From Phoronis australis (taxonomy: Eukaryota; Phoronida; Phoronidae), in contig NMRA01000151.1 of the NCBI GenBank assembly GCA_002633005.1, forward strand, positions 766,020 to 816,517: 50,498 bases of DNA. The letters run 5' to 3'. Positions 1 to 12,000 of this stretch are shown here, piece after piece. The notes beneath the pieces are model-generated. The model was given only the letters and a program-made list of their open reading frames with translations. It had not been told where the DNA came from and did no database searches. How positions within the stretch are numbered: position 1 is the first letter of the stretch; each line of letters starts with the position of its first letter. The position numbers and the translations under genes were made by a program.

Positions 1-1447
1 AATTAAAAATAGACCAGAACCAATAACGCTATATTTTGTTTGGCTATGAACTGCACGACATCAGCACCAACTCAGTTGCGCAGTTTTATTGTTACCAACG
101 CAAATCCACAGTAGACTACGCGTGCGATCCTGGTGGCTATAACTTTTCCATGACAGAACTAATTTCGAGCTTTAAAAACTCTCGTGCATGCATTAAATAT
201 GTTTGTATTTAAAATTATGAATACTTTTGCTGATTGTGGTGCCCGTATTTCAATTTGAAGGTCTGTCCAGAGCTCAGGAGGCGAGCTATAAAAATGCGCA
301 GTGTAATTTCAACCAAACTTGAGCTCTGAACAGCTAAAAATCATAATGATATATAGAAGGTACACACACTGTCAGAAGTGCGTTTACCCACATCTTCGGT
401 GAAGCTCAATGCATAGATGCCGACAATCGAAAACGAAAAGGCGGGAAATATCAATGGATCTAGAAGGCTATTTGCATAAAGGCAAATGTCCGCTGCAACA
501 CCTAAGATACTCCGGCACTTGTTTAGATGTGACTGGGAATGGGAGTGGGAAATAGAGGTAAATCATGTGAAAAAGCACGTGTAATGAAAGTGGGGCATTT
601 GATGGTGTGGGATGCAGAAAAGAGCTTCAAAAATCAGACTGGTCCCGCCAAAAGGGGGACAATTGACAAGTATGCCTACCAATTAGGGTAGACGGGCACC
701 CGCAATCTGAGAGCAATGGCAAATTAATGCTTATGCAGTTACGTAATTACAACCTTTATCATGCATATGTCAAATTAGCTAAAACCCCTGGATACCATCA
801 TGATATTCTTTAGTGCCAGAAATAATACCATTTGCAACATGTTTGGTGTGCAATTTTGTAGACAAACGAACATCATTCGTTCGTCGTTCTCTCAGTACCA
901 GATCAAGTGTACAGACCGAGTACAAATCAAAAATATTTGTCGTAACGTTGGGACGAAATTACACTGGTTTTTACTGCAAGAAGATCACGATAATGCGATT
1001 GTCACGCCAAGAAACGGATTGTGTGGCTGTTGTAGAGTGACTTTTTGGGTGAAATTACATTGCACATGCTAACTGACATGGAGCAGTCATAATTAAGACG
1101 ACATTTGTCTCAACTCACAGCATTGTTCATTCTTCCCATTATAACAAATTATACAATATTCCTTGCGTGTTTTTTGCGGGAAAATGGGCAAAACACCAGT
1201 GGATGACCATATTCTAGAATTCATGAAATGTTCAAGATAATTTATTGATGCTCAGAAGTGACACAATAAGAGTTCAAATATCGTTCCAATTCATTCCCCT
1301 GATTATTCAGGTGCCCAATCACAATACGCGTGCTTTTAAAATAGAGGGTCATTATTTAGGACATCCTCAAAAACTACTCCTCCGTCTAACTAATAAAATG
1401 GGGTTAGTGCCGGGTCGAGATCCATCCTGCACAGACCCTTTAGATTG

Positions 1448-1455
1448 TGACGTCA
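1448..1455. promoter_or_regulatory. Perfect palindromic CRE-like site (TGACGTCA)
   Basis: The 8-bp palindrome TGACGTCA is the consensus CREB/ATF binding site. It lies about 1.6 kb upstream of the nkd start codon in a CpG-retaining stretch. One 8-mer can occur by chance, so function is only a possibility. Confidence 0.3.
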
Positions 1456-3035
1456 GAGTGTGAGGCCCGGGAACCAGGTGGCTTCGACGTGCTCAGCAAC
1501 ACGGCCCAGCAAGGACAATTTGTGGCCACAGCAATTACGAACTTTTGAATACATTTTAAGGTGTTTACTCGTTTCGCCGGTTCAAGAAACTTACGAAATA
1601 TAAGAAATAAACGATATTTCACGCAAGCACACAAGTCATCGGCATATTTTTGTCGATGACATCTCGACTGCGGGCCATTTTTTACTTCACTTGAGGTGTC
1701 ATCATGGACTTGCGGAAAGCCGTGAGTTGCAGCTTAGTATTATGCCAACTTACGACGACCGCCAGCTCTACAGTAGGGGCCTAATATACTTTCAGTTGGA
1801 GTGCATTGCATGAAAAAAATGATGTGGGTTATCTTAGTCTCTCGTGGAAGTCGGTTTAATTGATGATTATTTTCCGAAGAGGTAAGTTTCGCGGCATGGC
1901 ATAAAGAGTTTAAGTGCATCGTAAAGCATGTCCATGCGCGCACCCAGTCTAAATTATAGGGGGGGGGTGCTCGAATTTTTCGGTATGTGGACCTTTTACT
2001 GAAAAAAAGTCAGCGAGGACTACAGAACGGGGCCACAAGGTTCAGGGCTATGGATTGCGCATCCGCGCCGAATTCCTGTGGGCTTTGTGGACCTTTGTCT
2101 CCTTTACTCGGACTTTTTGTTTCGCCGACGCGCACATTTTTGCCCAATTCGCGCCCATTGTGTCTATGGACTCGGTGCATGAGGAGGAATTCGCCTACTT
2201 GTTGCTTGTTTGGTGTAGACGTTTTCATCAAGTGCAAGTGAAGACAGGTTACCCGATGTAAAGTAACGACTCATAATGGCTACTCTTTGCACCGAGATTT
2301 ACAACTGTTACAACCAAATTTCCTGGTTTTAGTCACCACAGACCAGTATATATAATTTGATTCATGTATAATATGTTCTAACTTATACAACTGGTCTGCC
2401 TATTGTTATTGGGTTACTAAACTTCACAGAAGTTAAACTAAACTGCTCTCACCAAGAGTTATAACCTTTGTACTGGATTTAAATGTTGCAACCTTTTTTA
2501 TGAACAGTGCATTACAGATACATCACGTGTGTATATTTATGTTATTGATTTTTGTCGGCTACATCAAAGCACAGCGTACTGAATGAGTTCGTCGAGAGAT
2601 CAAACCGCGAGAACAGTCCAATCCCAGCAGTTTAACAGTACTTAATCCACATCACTCTCAGCTGGTCCATACCAGGGGGATGCAACAGATAGGTAACCGG
2701 TTAAAGATGCCTAAAAATTTTCAAACTAGCATCAGAATTTTCAAAGCATAAAGCAGCTAATAGGAACAGTTGTTTGAAAAGAAAGCCAGGTATAAAGTGA
2801 AATCGCTAGCACGAAACTTAACTCGAACTGAATTCTGCACAGCTTAAGTGACTATAATGAACTCGTCTGAAACTGTCAATCAGGAAAAGTGCGCTTACTA
2901 ACTCCGCCTCTTGAACTCGACTACAATTGCACTATATTTGGAAGAATGGGAAGTGGAGACTTTTGGTCGTAAAACTTTAGTAAGTTTTATCTAGAGTTTG
3001 TCCGATTCTGTGGTCCCTTGATCCGGATTACGACC

Positions 3036-3062
3036 ATGTTGGCCACATTTTCGTGTAGTTAG
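3036..3062 (+). CDS. Possible upstream ORF in the nkd 5' UTR (8 codons)
   Basis: An ATG with A at -3 (ACCATG) opens an 8-codon frame, M-L-A-T-F-S-C-S, which stops at TAG 3060-3062, four bases before the nkd ATG. If the 5' UTR is continuous here, initiation at this ATG could lower nkd translation. Alternatively the TAG near 3054-3058 is a 3' splice site ending a 5' UTR intron, which would remove this ORF. Both readings are inference. Confidence 0.3.
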   Translation: MLATFSCS

Positions 3063-3066
3063 AAAG

Positions 3067-3091
3067 ATGGGAAAGTATCAGAGTAAACAAG
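3067..3091 (+). CDS. nkd: nkd coding exon 1: myristoylation signal
   Basis: Encodes M-G-K-Y-Q-S-K-Q plus the first base of the next codon, followed by donor G|GTGAGT at 3092. Vertebrate Nkd proteins begin MGK.(H/Q)SK, with Gly2 myristoylated and needed for membrane targeting. The ATG context is good (A at -3, G at +4). The exon is too short for ORF detection; the call rests on the motif, the strong donor, and phase 1 matching exon 2. Confidence 0.85.
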
Positions 3092-6000
3092 GTGAGTTGT
3101 GTTGAGTTTTACCACCCTTTCTAACTCTTCTGATGTGAAGTCCATTATTACGTAGGTCTACAGTGATGGGTGATCTCGGTAGGCCCCTAGCGTGTTGTTT
3201 ACAACATTCGCCCTTCTAGACCGAGGGTCGTATTAATAATGTGCGGTACATGAGAATTTTGCATTGTTATTAGTTTCCATGCTAGACGTAAGCATCCCAG
3301 ATTCAGAAAAGCACAAATTATGGGGTGCATTCGTATCGTGAGTGGGTTGAAACGTGAAAAGCCGTAAACATGTGCTGGGAGCACGTATGAGCCACAGGCG
3401 TCCTCAGCTTCTGATCGTCCCCAATACACTGTAATTTAGTATATTATAATATAGTGTATTGGGGACGATCAGAAGCTGAGGACGCCTGTGGTATGATTTA
3501 GGGCTCTTAGGAATAAGTTTCACCAGTATCACGCTGACTGATTGCGGTGCTGGGTTATTGTTTACAATATGACAACATTGGCCTATGCCGCCTATGCATA
3601 TGATTTTGGTATCGTTTGATTTCTCGCATCGTTTATCCTTCCAAATATACACCAAAGCGTCTCCTACCCGTGCGCTTAGTTATATTTTATTGTCAAATTT
3701 CTACTTGCACTATTTCCCAGTAGTGCAGACAATGGCGCAGCCAGCCACAGACGATGGAGCTTCTGTTATCAAACTTTTTCTTCAAGCAGTCCCTCGTTCA
3801 GTTCCTAAAATCGGTAACTCACCATTTTCACACTGTGCATGCTAGTGGATACATACGTCGTGCCACCTGCCGGTGTGTTAAAAATGGCGAGTTACCAGTT
3901 TTAGGAACTGAATGAGGTACTGCTCGATGAAAAAGTTTGATAACGGGAGTATTCGTTCAAGTCGGAAGGAATTAAACATTGAAGGCATCCCTCTCTGCGC
4001 AAAAGGTATTCGTAACAATGTGACTTTTGATGTTTTAGTCAGTGCCAGGCATGATTCGCCAAAAAGCTTTCGTTTCTACTGGCTACGCCAGCAGAGATGA
4101 TGGTCATTGTCTACTGGTAGTGATGCTGCAATGTTTAATCGCTGTAATCTTGAGTCATCTGGTAGCCAAAATGTGATATAATCTACCAACACCCACATAC
4201 TAGTTCTACAGAGAGTCGCTCTTATAAGTTCAAACTGACCAAGACCTGTTGACCTTGGCCCGAGCTATGATCCCACGGGCACGAATTCCTGGTATGCATC
4301 CGCTAACAAGAAGCCACAAAAAAGGGGTTGTTTTCGAGGTCCAAATTGGTGAAAGGAATGTCACTACCGATAATTTTATAGAAAAGGGGTCAATTTTAAA
4401 AATTTGTGGAAAAGGGTGAAATGTTGTCCATTGTTAACTCCATGTTACCTCAGGAAAACGTTAGGGGGAATCTTGCGGCCTAACACCATTCAGAATCGAT
4501 TATTTGGTTTCACATATTAGCAGCAGGTATCGCTGTAATCTTGAATTTTTTAGTAGATGTGCTTTTTGGTGAATCTTATGAGCCTCTGTTAGCCACTCGT
4601 TAATGGGCAATTATACATTAGCTGAATGGTTAACACTCTCGCCGGTTTTGTGGGGGTCGCTGGTTCGATTCCCGGGTCAGGTAATCTCAGCTATTACTAC
4701 AAGTTGAGCGAATATGACGGTCTCAACCAGGAAATTGTGCAGAAATTTGTGAGAAAATAAATTTGGTATGGGACATGTTCTTAAATATTGTTGGGATAAC
4801 AACGATAAGTGGAATAGAACCATGCCCAAATCATGTGTGTAGGTCAGTGTTGTCACATTGTAAACAATTACCTGCTGTAGAAACTGCTGAAATTACTTGA
4901 CCCATGAATCCAACCAAGGATCCGAACAAAACTGACTATTGTTTAACCATTCAGCTAATAGACAATTGCCTTTTAGCAAGTGGCTAACAGAGGCTCCTAT
5001 GATTAACTGGGAAGCACATCTATAACATCCCCCCTTTCCTACAGAACAGGCGCACTTCCTGGCTGCAGTTTTCTGCAACACCCTAGCGTCCTGGAATTTA
5101 CCCTTAGCAACACTTCCTTGTGTCCTGGAATTTGCCCTCAACAAAGCCCTCCGTTGTTCTGGATCTGCACCAATTCATGCTCTGTCCGAGGTCCTCAGAC
5201 CTCTGAGTTGGCAGTGTTTCTTTGCCTCCTCAGTATATCATCCATTCGCCAACTACGCCAGTTGTAGTAATAGTCGAGATTACCCGACCCAGGAATCGAA
5301 CCTGTGACCCCGATAAAGCTGGGAAAAATTTACTTGTATGTTAGACTTTTTGGACTCAGTTGACATTGACTTCACAAGTATTGAGTACAATATTTTCGCA
5401 TGCTGTTTCAAACACACCTTTATCAAAGTCATTGACAAAACAAATGGTTTATGTGATATGTTTGTAATTAAGTCCACTGCCACCTTTTAAAAATAAAAAG
5501 ATGAACAAACAGTTATTTGTTTGCACTACTGTGCATTACTGTTGAAGTGCTTGTGTAAAAATAAAGTGTACACTAATCTGCGGAGAACGTTGACAGTCGC
5601 GCATATTCCCGGCATGTTTCTTGCAGTTTTTACGCGACCTGTTTAGATTTTCAGATGTGGAGAACACTGGTTACCTCTTCCATTTATCACCATTCACTGG
5701 GTATATTACGGTGTGCATTACCCTTACATGGGACATCGCCACTTAAGATTGTCCAAGGGTGCCATTTTTTCTCTTATCCAACAGGGGTCCCCATGTCTAC
5801 CCACTTAAACAGTTATTCACATATATTTATGAGTTATATTTTAGTTTGCTCACCCCATCTCAGTGTAGTTGAATTCCTCTTACAGAGAACGCAGGCAATC
5901 GGAAACACTGGAGGCACATATTTCATGGTCCGATTGTTGTAATTTGGGCTTGTGTTTGATATCTGCTGACTGCTGAGTGTGGCGTATACACGTATTTCCT

Positions 6001-9000
6001 GAAATAAACGGAATAACTATGAACCAAAAGTAATGGAATCTATAAAAAAAATTTGAAATTTGCAAGCCATCACAAATTTTTAGGCTACTTTCGGTGAATT
6101 ACCGTAAACTCGGGTAATCGCCCATCCCCGACTTTTTGTCAATTTTCAGCTTAAGCGCCCACTGCTTGAGTAATTGCCCATCCCCTACTTTGTGCAAATT
6201 TCCATGTAAGCGCCCACCTCTGGGGTAATCGCCCATCCCCGGCTTTTTCCAAATTTTCTGTCTAAGTGCCCACTGATTGGGTAATCACACACCGCCCTGT
6301 TTCAGGGTTTTTCAATTTAAGCACCCAGGGCGTTAACTCGCGAGTTTACGGTATCATGTGACTAATACTCACTGTGGCTACTTGAGATTTTTCTCAGGTC
6401 ACCAAACACAATCTGAAGAGCTGCACTGTGTTCTTGGTTAACTTGTCGTGTGTGAGTCTTTGTCCCACATCATTGAGGAAGGGTAATTTGTTCCTGGGTT
6501 GTCTTGTCCCAGCACAAGTTGTTGTGCGGACTCAAACCTGCAGACAAGGTGGAAGGTTAACTACCCCCTGTGCTCACTTACAGACACACGCTAATCCTGT
6601 TTGCACCATATTTGTCATAAGGTGTTGTGTGCATAGTGTGGACACCTCAGCTGAATGGGGGCAAGTTGCTCCAGGGCTAGCTGTTCTTGGGTAACTCATG
6701 TTGTGGACTTGTCATATATATAAGAAAGGGACTGATGCTCTAGCATTTCCCTCTTAATTAGAATTTGGATGACTTCGGTAGAAGTAAACCTTGCTAGTGA
6801 CATGCTCATTGATTTGGCAACATGTTGGCATCGCTATCTGTATTGTGACATAGCTTTGTGACTCCCTACTGCTGTATGGGTTGGCTTCTCTGTGATAGAA
6901 AATGTGATTAAACGTGACTGAATTTTGTGGATTTGTGCGTGTTATCTTGATCAAATTGTCTTCAAAATCTGGTTCACTTATGGAAGTCAGATAGGCATTA
7001 TCATTCATTCAAGTGAATTGCGAAATGTAAAAAACCTAAGTTTCCAGAGGTTTGGTGATCAACTCAACCCCTATGTGAGGGTGATTCTATGGCCTCATCC
7101 CTGAGTAGCTAGCGATCAATATGGGTGACATGCAAGTAGAGCCATAAGAAGCTGGCGTGACTTGCCAGAATTATCATGGAGATGGAGTGCAATGTCGTGT
7201 TCTTACATGTATGACATTTGAGGATCCATATCCTTAGCCTGTCTTCTGTGCATAACTGTTATTTGGGATTTACTTGCGTATACCAATCACCATTGACCAA
7301 TGCAGCTAAAAAGACACTCTAGGTGAGTTCGCTGGCCGGCAAGCGAAAGTGGTCCAATGTCTTATTCTTGGACATTAGTCTCATTGTAACAAGGAATTAA
7401 GCATATTCCTGAATCATCATCATTTGAAGCAATCCTGTTTCTATTCTAATTCCTAAAGGGGAGGCTAAAATTTAAGAGTTGTGTATTGCATTCAAATGTA
7501 CATGCAGCTGCTCTGTAGTCATATAGACCAGTTGTTGAAAATGACGTTGCCAACCACAGCCATTCCTTAGAACTGTCCTGCCAGTTTATTTTTTGAAAGC
7601 ATCTCCTTTCGCAAGTTTTGAGAACCGAAGTTTACTTCATTCTAGACAGGCATGGCGGGGTCACATGATACTGTTCGAGTGACCTATCTTTCCACACACT
7701 TGCTACGCCAGAGTCACTACAAACATAACAGTGCTAACAAACCACTATGGAGTGCAATGCCCACAGTCCGTAGTCTATGTAAATGTTTTTTGTTTTTTGA
7801 CGCTTGCGAATTTTAATTTTTGAAAATAAAACAGTCATCACGGCACATTTTTAAGCTTAATAGTTAATGAGAGCGTACCAGCCAGCAGAATTATTTGACC
7901 AAAATACTCATTGATTTCTATCCCCGTAATTTGGAATCTTCATGTCACTGTACTGGAATTCAATTGGAATTTTTAATGCTGGTCAGTTAACCTGGTGAAT
8001 GTTGTGGTGAATGTGGTTCAGTTGTGGTGGCTTATTCATTTTGGTTTTCTCTAATTGAACATTGTCAGAATATGAATGAAGAGTACTTAGATGAATGTCT
8101 GTGCTGATCTCGCACACCCTCAGCCACACTCAGTGCATAGCCAGAGATACAATATGGGTGGGTGTGAAACAAAGATCATGGTTGTGTGATGTCCTTTTTA
8201 TTGGTAGTATTTCTGCTCAATTGTATGTAAATCAATCAGTTGAATAGTGAGCGACATCTGCACTAAATTGACTGTTCGGTGGTTCTGCTGGGTTTTTAAA
8301 ACGCCGCTCTGGAGGTCCGATTGCTTAATTAAATTCTGGTCCCCGAAGAAAATCGCCCGTCATTTTAACCTGAGTTGACTTTCGTGGATGCAAATTGAAA
8401 CAACGACTATGAAGTATGTTGGATGGTACACATTAAAGTGTAGTTCTATTTTCCACTCCTTTTTTCAATCGTTTCACTTGTAATTATGAGTTCACGTAAG
8501 TTACGGTCGTCACCAGTGGCAATGGTCGCCGAAGACATCATGTTGTTACTGTTTCAGCAGTGCATTGAAAATGGCTTCATTGTTGAAACTTACACTAACC
8601 AGGTATAAAGTGCACAACATCTCAAAACTCTGCAAGAAATTTATTCTTCAAAATAATCATTATTCTCTCGTAATTTTAAGAGCCAAATCCTGGCCTTGTT
8701 CAAGCCAAAGCTCCACACCAGCATATTTGTGGCTAACCTATTTTTTCCACATGCGGCATGTCATTCAGTGCCAAGCATATTATGTGTTTGGGGCTGACCT
8801 ATTTTTTCCATGTACCGGAAGTGCCAAAGGAGCAACGTTGAATCGCCCAATAGTGGAATTGCGCACTAAGTCGAACTATTTTGACGGTTTCTGTTTCATG
8901 CAAAAATAGTTATTGAATTCGTAGCCAACATCAGACACAAAATTTTTTCTTGCGAAATTTGCACTGCATCATTCTCGCGCATCAATACCTCATTCGGCCT

Positions 9001-12000
9001 ATCCCTCGCGGAAGTTTTTTGACAGGAAGTTTTCCAATCGTAGTTAAAAAATTTGAATTGCGCGAATAAATGGAGCGCGTTTGCACTTAGATTTGTCTTG
9101 TTTGCATCTTTAATGACCTTGATGCCATCAGTAGAGTAGGTCAGTCCCAGAATTGTGACTATTGTTCAACATATATTTTCTACGTACTTAGCTACTAGTA
9201 CTTAGCTACTCGAATACACATGTCGGTTATAGAGTGCAGATTTAACTTTCACTTTTACAACTAGCCTTACGGTTATACAGAACTTGGGGTCAGTGCACTT
9301 TAATTTCAAACATCTTGGTTGACCAGGTTGACTCTTTGTTTCAGCGGTTAATTATTTAAGGGAACAAATGCACAAAATTTGCAATATTTCATTGCCTCGC
9401 GCGTAAGTTTCGTTCAATGTAAGTGCTCAAATATTTTGCAAGTTCCAAGGACTAGCAGAGATGAAAAATTTCAGTCCCACTTAAAAAATTCCTGTAAAAT
9501 ATCAGCATTTACCCCTAAACGGAAACTGCGATTTTTAATTAACATGTGAAAACACAACTGTCGAGTATAGTGACTAGGAACTGTACTTTAGGTGACTTAC
9601 TTTGCGCGGAGCGACTTGATTTTCAGGCTCAGTCGTCAAGCTATCATCGGGGCTTTTGAGGTCCAGGTATGTGCCTCGTCAAAGGTGTGTTCTAAAACGA
9701 TCAGGATAGGTTCCGGACTGCGTTTCTGAAACCTGTCGCCAAATTACAGCTAATTTTAGCTAAACCATGAGTCATGTCGTTATAAAGGGAAGTTGGGCAT
9801 ACCTCCAAGAAACACATTTTGGGGATTGTTGGATGAAATAGATTTCTTCGAGTTACTGGCTTTGATCAGAGTTACAAAACAACAAAATCCATTGGGTTTC
9901 TATGATTTTGTTATACCTGCCAATTGTTGCAGTTGTCTGCCAGACATTCGCTGAATACAAGGTCGATGACTTTGGCAGTTTAATACGATTAATGTACTCT
10001 GCCATTTATCGTGTGGGATTGAGCTCCACCTGCTGAGCATGATTTTGTGGCTGTAGGGGTTGCAGGTTTGATTCTGCACTGAGCTTCAGATATTATTTAT
10101 GGAATGGCACAAAAAATGAACGGTCATTAGTCAGTTCACGGCCTCTGGAATGAGCAAAAATGTCCAGGTTGCCAACACGAACCTCTCTTGCCCACGTCCA
10201 TCTGAGGGGAAAGGCACCTGTGCCTTCTGATAGGCTGATAAAGGAAATTTTCCAATGACCCTCACAAACGCTCCCCTCATCGCTTGTCAAAAAGTATAGT
10301 CTCTTACTGAGACTCTATGAGTTGAGTCTGATTCTAACGTACCTCCAGGGATTTTATTCTTTGGAGAGGATTTCCTGAGCTTGATGAAGCAAAATGTTCT
10401 TAGAAGGGAATGAGTCCGACTTATGGCCCCAGAATCCAATCATTAAGGGTCCTGGGGGATGGCTCATTTTTGCAGTGCCTGTTCTTTTGTGTAAAAGTAG
10501 TTTTGCCAGAGTCTGTTCTAAATGTCTTGATGGTTTATTACGTTCCATACTGGTTAAATACTTTCAAACTTAGTTATGAAGTTGGGGTTAAGTTAATAGT
10601 TAAAAGTTTCATGCGCAGTAGTTTTCAAAAAACGTGTTGAGAAATTTGACTGGCATCATTGACCTTGTCGCAAGAACGGAGTAGCATAGCAGATGTGAAG
10701 TAACACTGAATCACATCAAAACTAGCGGGAAATGGAAATTTTTGCTTCAAAACTTTGTTTTTGACAAGAAATATGAACGTTGGGTTAAACACAGTTGTGT
10801 AAAGCTCTGTTGAGCTGGTTAAAAAGAAAAAATCAAATCGTGCTTTTTACTCTCATAAAGTGGGTCTCGTAACGTCTTACCGTGATAAAATTCCAAGTCT
10901 TTTGCCAACTAGAACATCGAAGCTATAAGTGACACGTGGAAATACACATCAATGACTAAAGATAACGTTTCAGAAATTATTAGGGTTGGCCAGCTCTAAA
11001 CTTGCTGACGCATGTACACATTGCATAGAAACCATGAGCAACTCAACACTAACCATCGACTCGAGAAAGCGCTTCAGAGTTTATTGGTGTTGCCCAACCC
11101 TAAAACTGCAGATCCATGTGTGCATTGCCCATGCCTTGGTGATGGAAATGGAAACCTGTCACCGTAAGGGACCAATTCTATATAAGTTAAAAACCTTCAT
11201 TTCGTTTTCATTGTTTAACCAGCTGGACAGGGCGAGATGCAGCTCTGTGATACCTTTTCTGTGCGTTTTCTTGTTACCTTGATGTGCATCCACGTTTATC
11301 TTCTAATGTTAACATTATGTTTGTTACCGTCATACTAACATGCTACATTTATTATTTTATTTTAATTTTATGTTTTCCCGCTCCAGTCCCTTGGAAGGAT
11401 GACCTTTCAAAGCGAGGTAAGACCTTGTTCCTCTCTGCACACTTCACTGATTTGTTACCAGTGTAGTTCACACTTGACCACTTTAGAGCCTGATTGAATG
11501 GTGGTTACTGCTAACACAATATTTGCTTTTATCAGTTCTGTAGACCTGGTCTTTTGTCCACCAGGAATGTTTCAGAAATTATCATTTGAAAGAAATTACG
11601 CAATGCATTTACAGGGTGTATAAATATTTTTCAATAAAATTTGTTATTAACAGTACTTATTGGAGTTTTGCCTTGTGCTCACTGAATACTGCTGTAATGC
11701 ACATTGAGAGACTTCAAAGAGACATTTAAAACTATTTTTAAAAAGGTCAAGAACCCATGGCCAGTTTCTGTTATCTTAGTTCAGGTGTGAGTAACCACAC
11801 TTGAAAAGGTTTAACAATTTAAATGTTAGTTTAGAGAAAAACTCTGACCCTATTCAGTGCAGTTTTTATTGTGGTTCAAGATTCTAACCACTTGGAAAGT
11901 CATCTCTATAAAATGCGTAGTTGTTCTTATTTTAATAGGAATAATTAGTTAAAATTTAACAAATATGTGTTCTCTTGCTGGTAAAAAGCCTACAGATCTG

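Larger units (their letters stand above)
1..3066. other. Upstream region of nkd, no gene seen
   Basis: About 3 kb before the start codon. Only short ORFs without family motifs or flanking splice sites occur on either strand. It probably holds the promoter and part of the 5' UTR, but I see no convincing TATA/initiator pair, so no start site is called. It is richer in CpG than most of the gene body, for example near 1430-1500, 1560-1670 and 2040-2170, which is usual near invertebrate promoters. A G run (about 1960-1967) is present. A TCF-like CATCAAAG lies at 2562-2569. Confidence 0.6.
3092..11386 (+). other. nkd: nkd intron 1 (8.3 kb), repeat-rich
   Basis: Donor GTGAGT, acceptor CCCGCTCCAG. 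Contains hairpins 3392-3491 and 3765-3944, LTR copies 4546-4701 and 4876-5320, an inverted-ended repeat 6100-6353, and a diverged LTR-like patch near 10035-10095. The remaining DNA is AT-rich with only short unrecognised ORFs; I see no nested gene. Confidence 0.75.

Noticed and set aside
4612-4685. A tRNA gene at the A/B-box pair
   Set aside because: The boxes fit, but the ends do not form a convincing acceptor stem, and the segment is repeated as part of an LTR-like element in both orientations.
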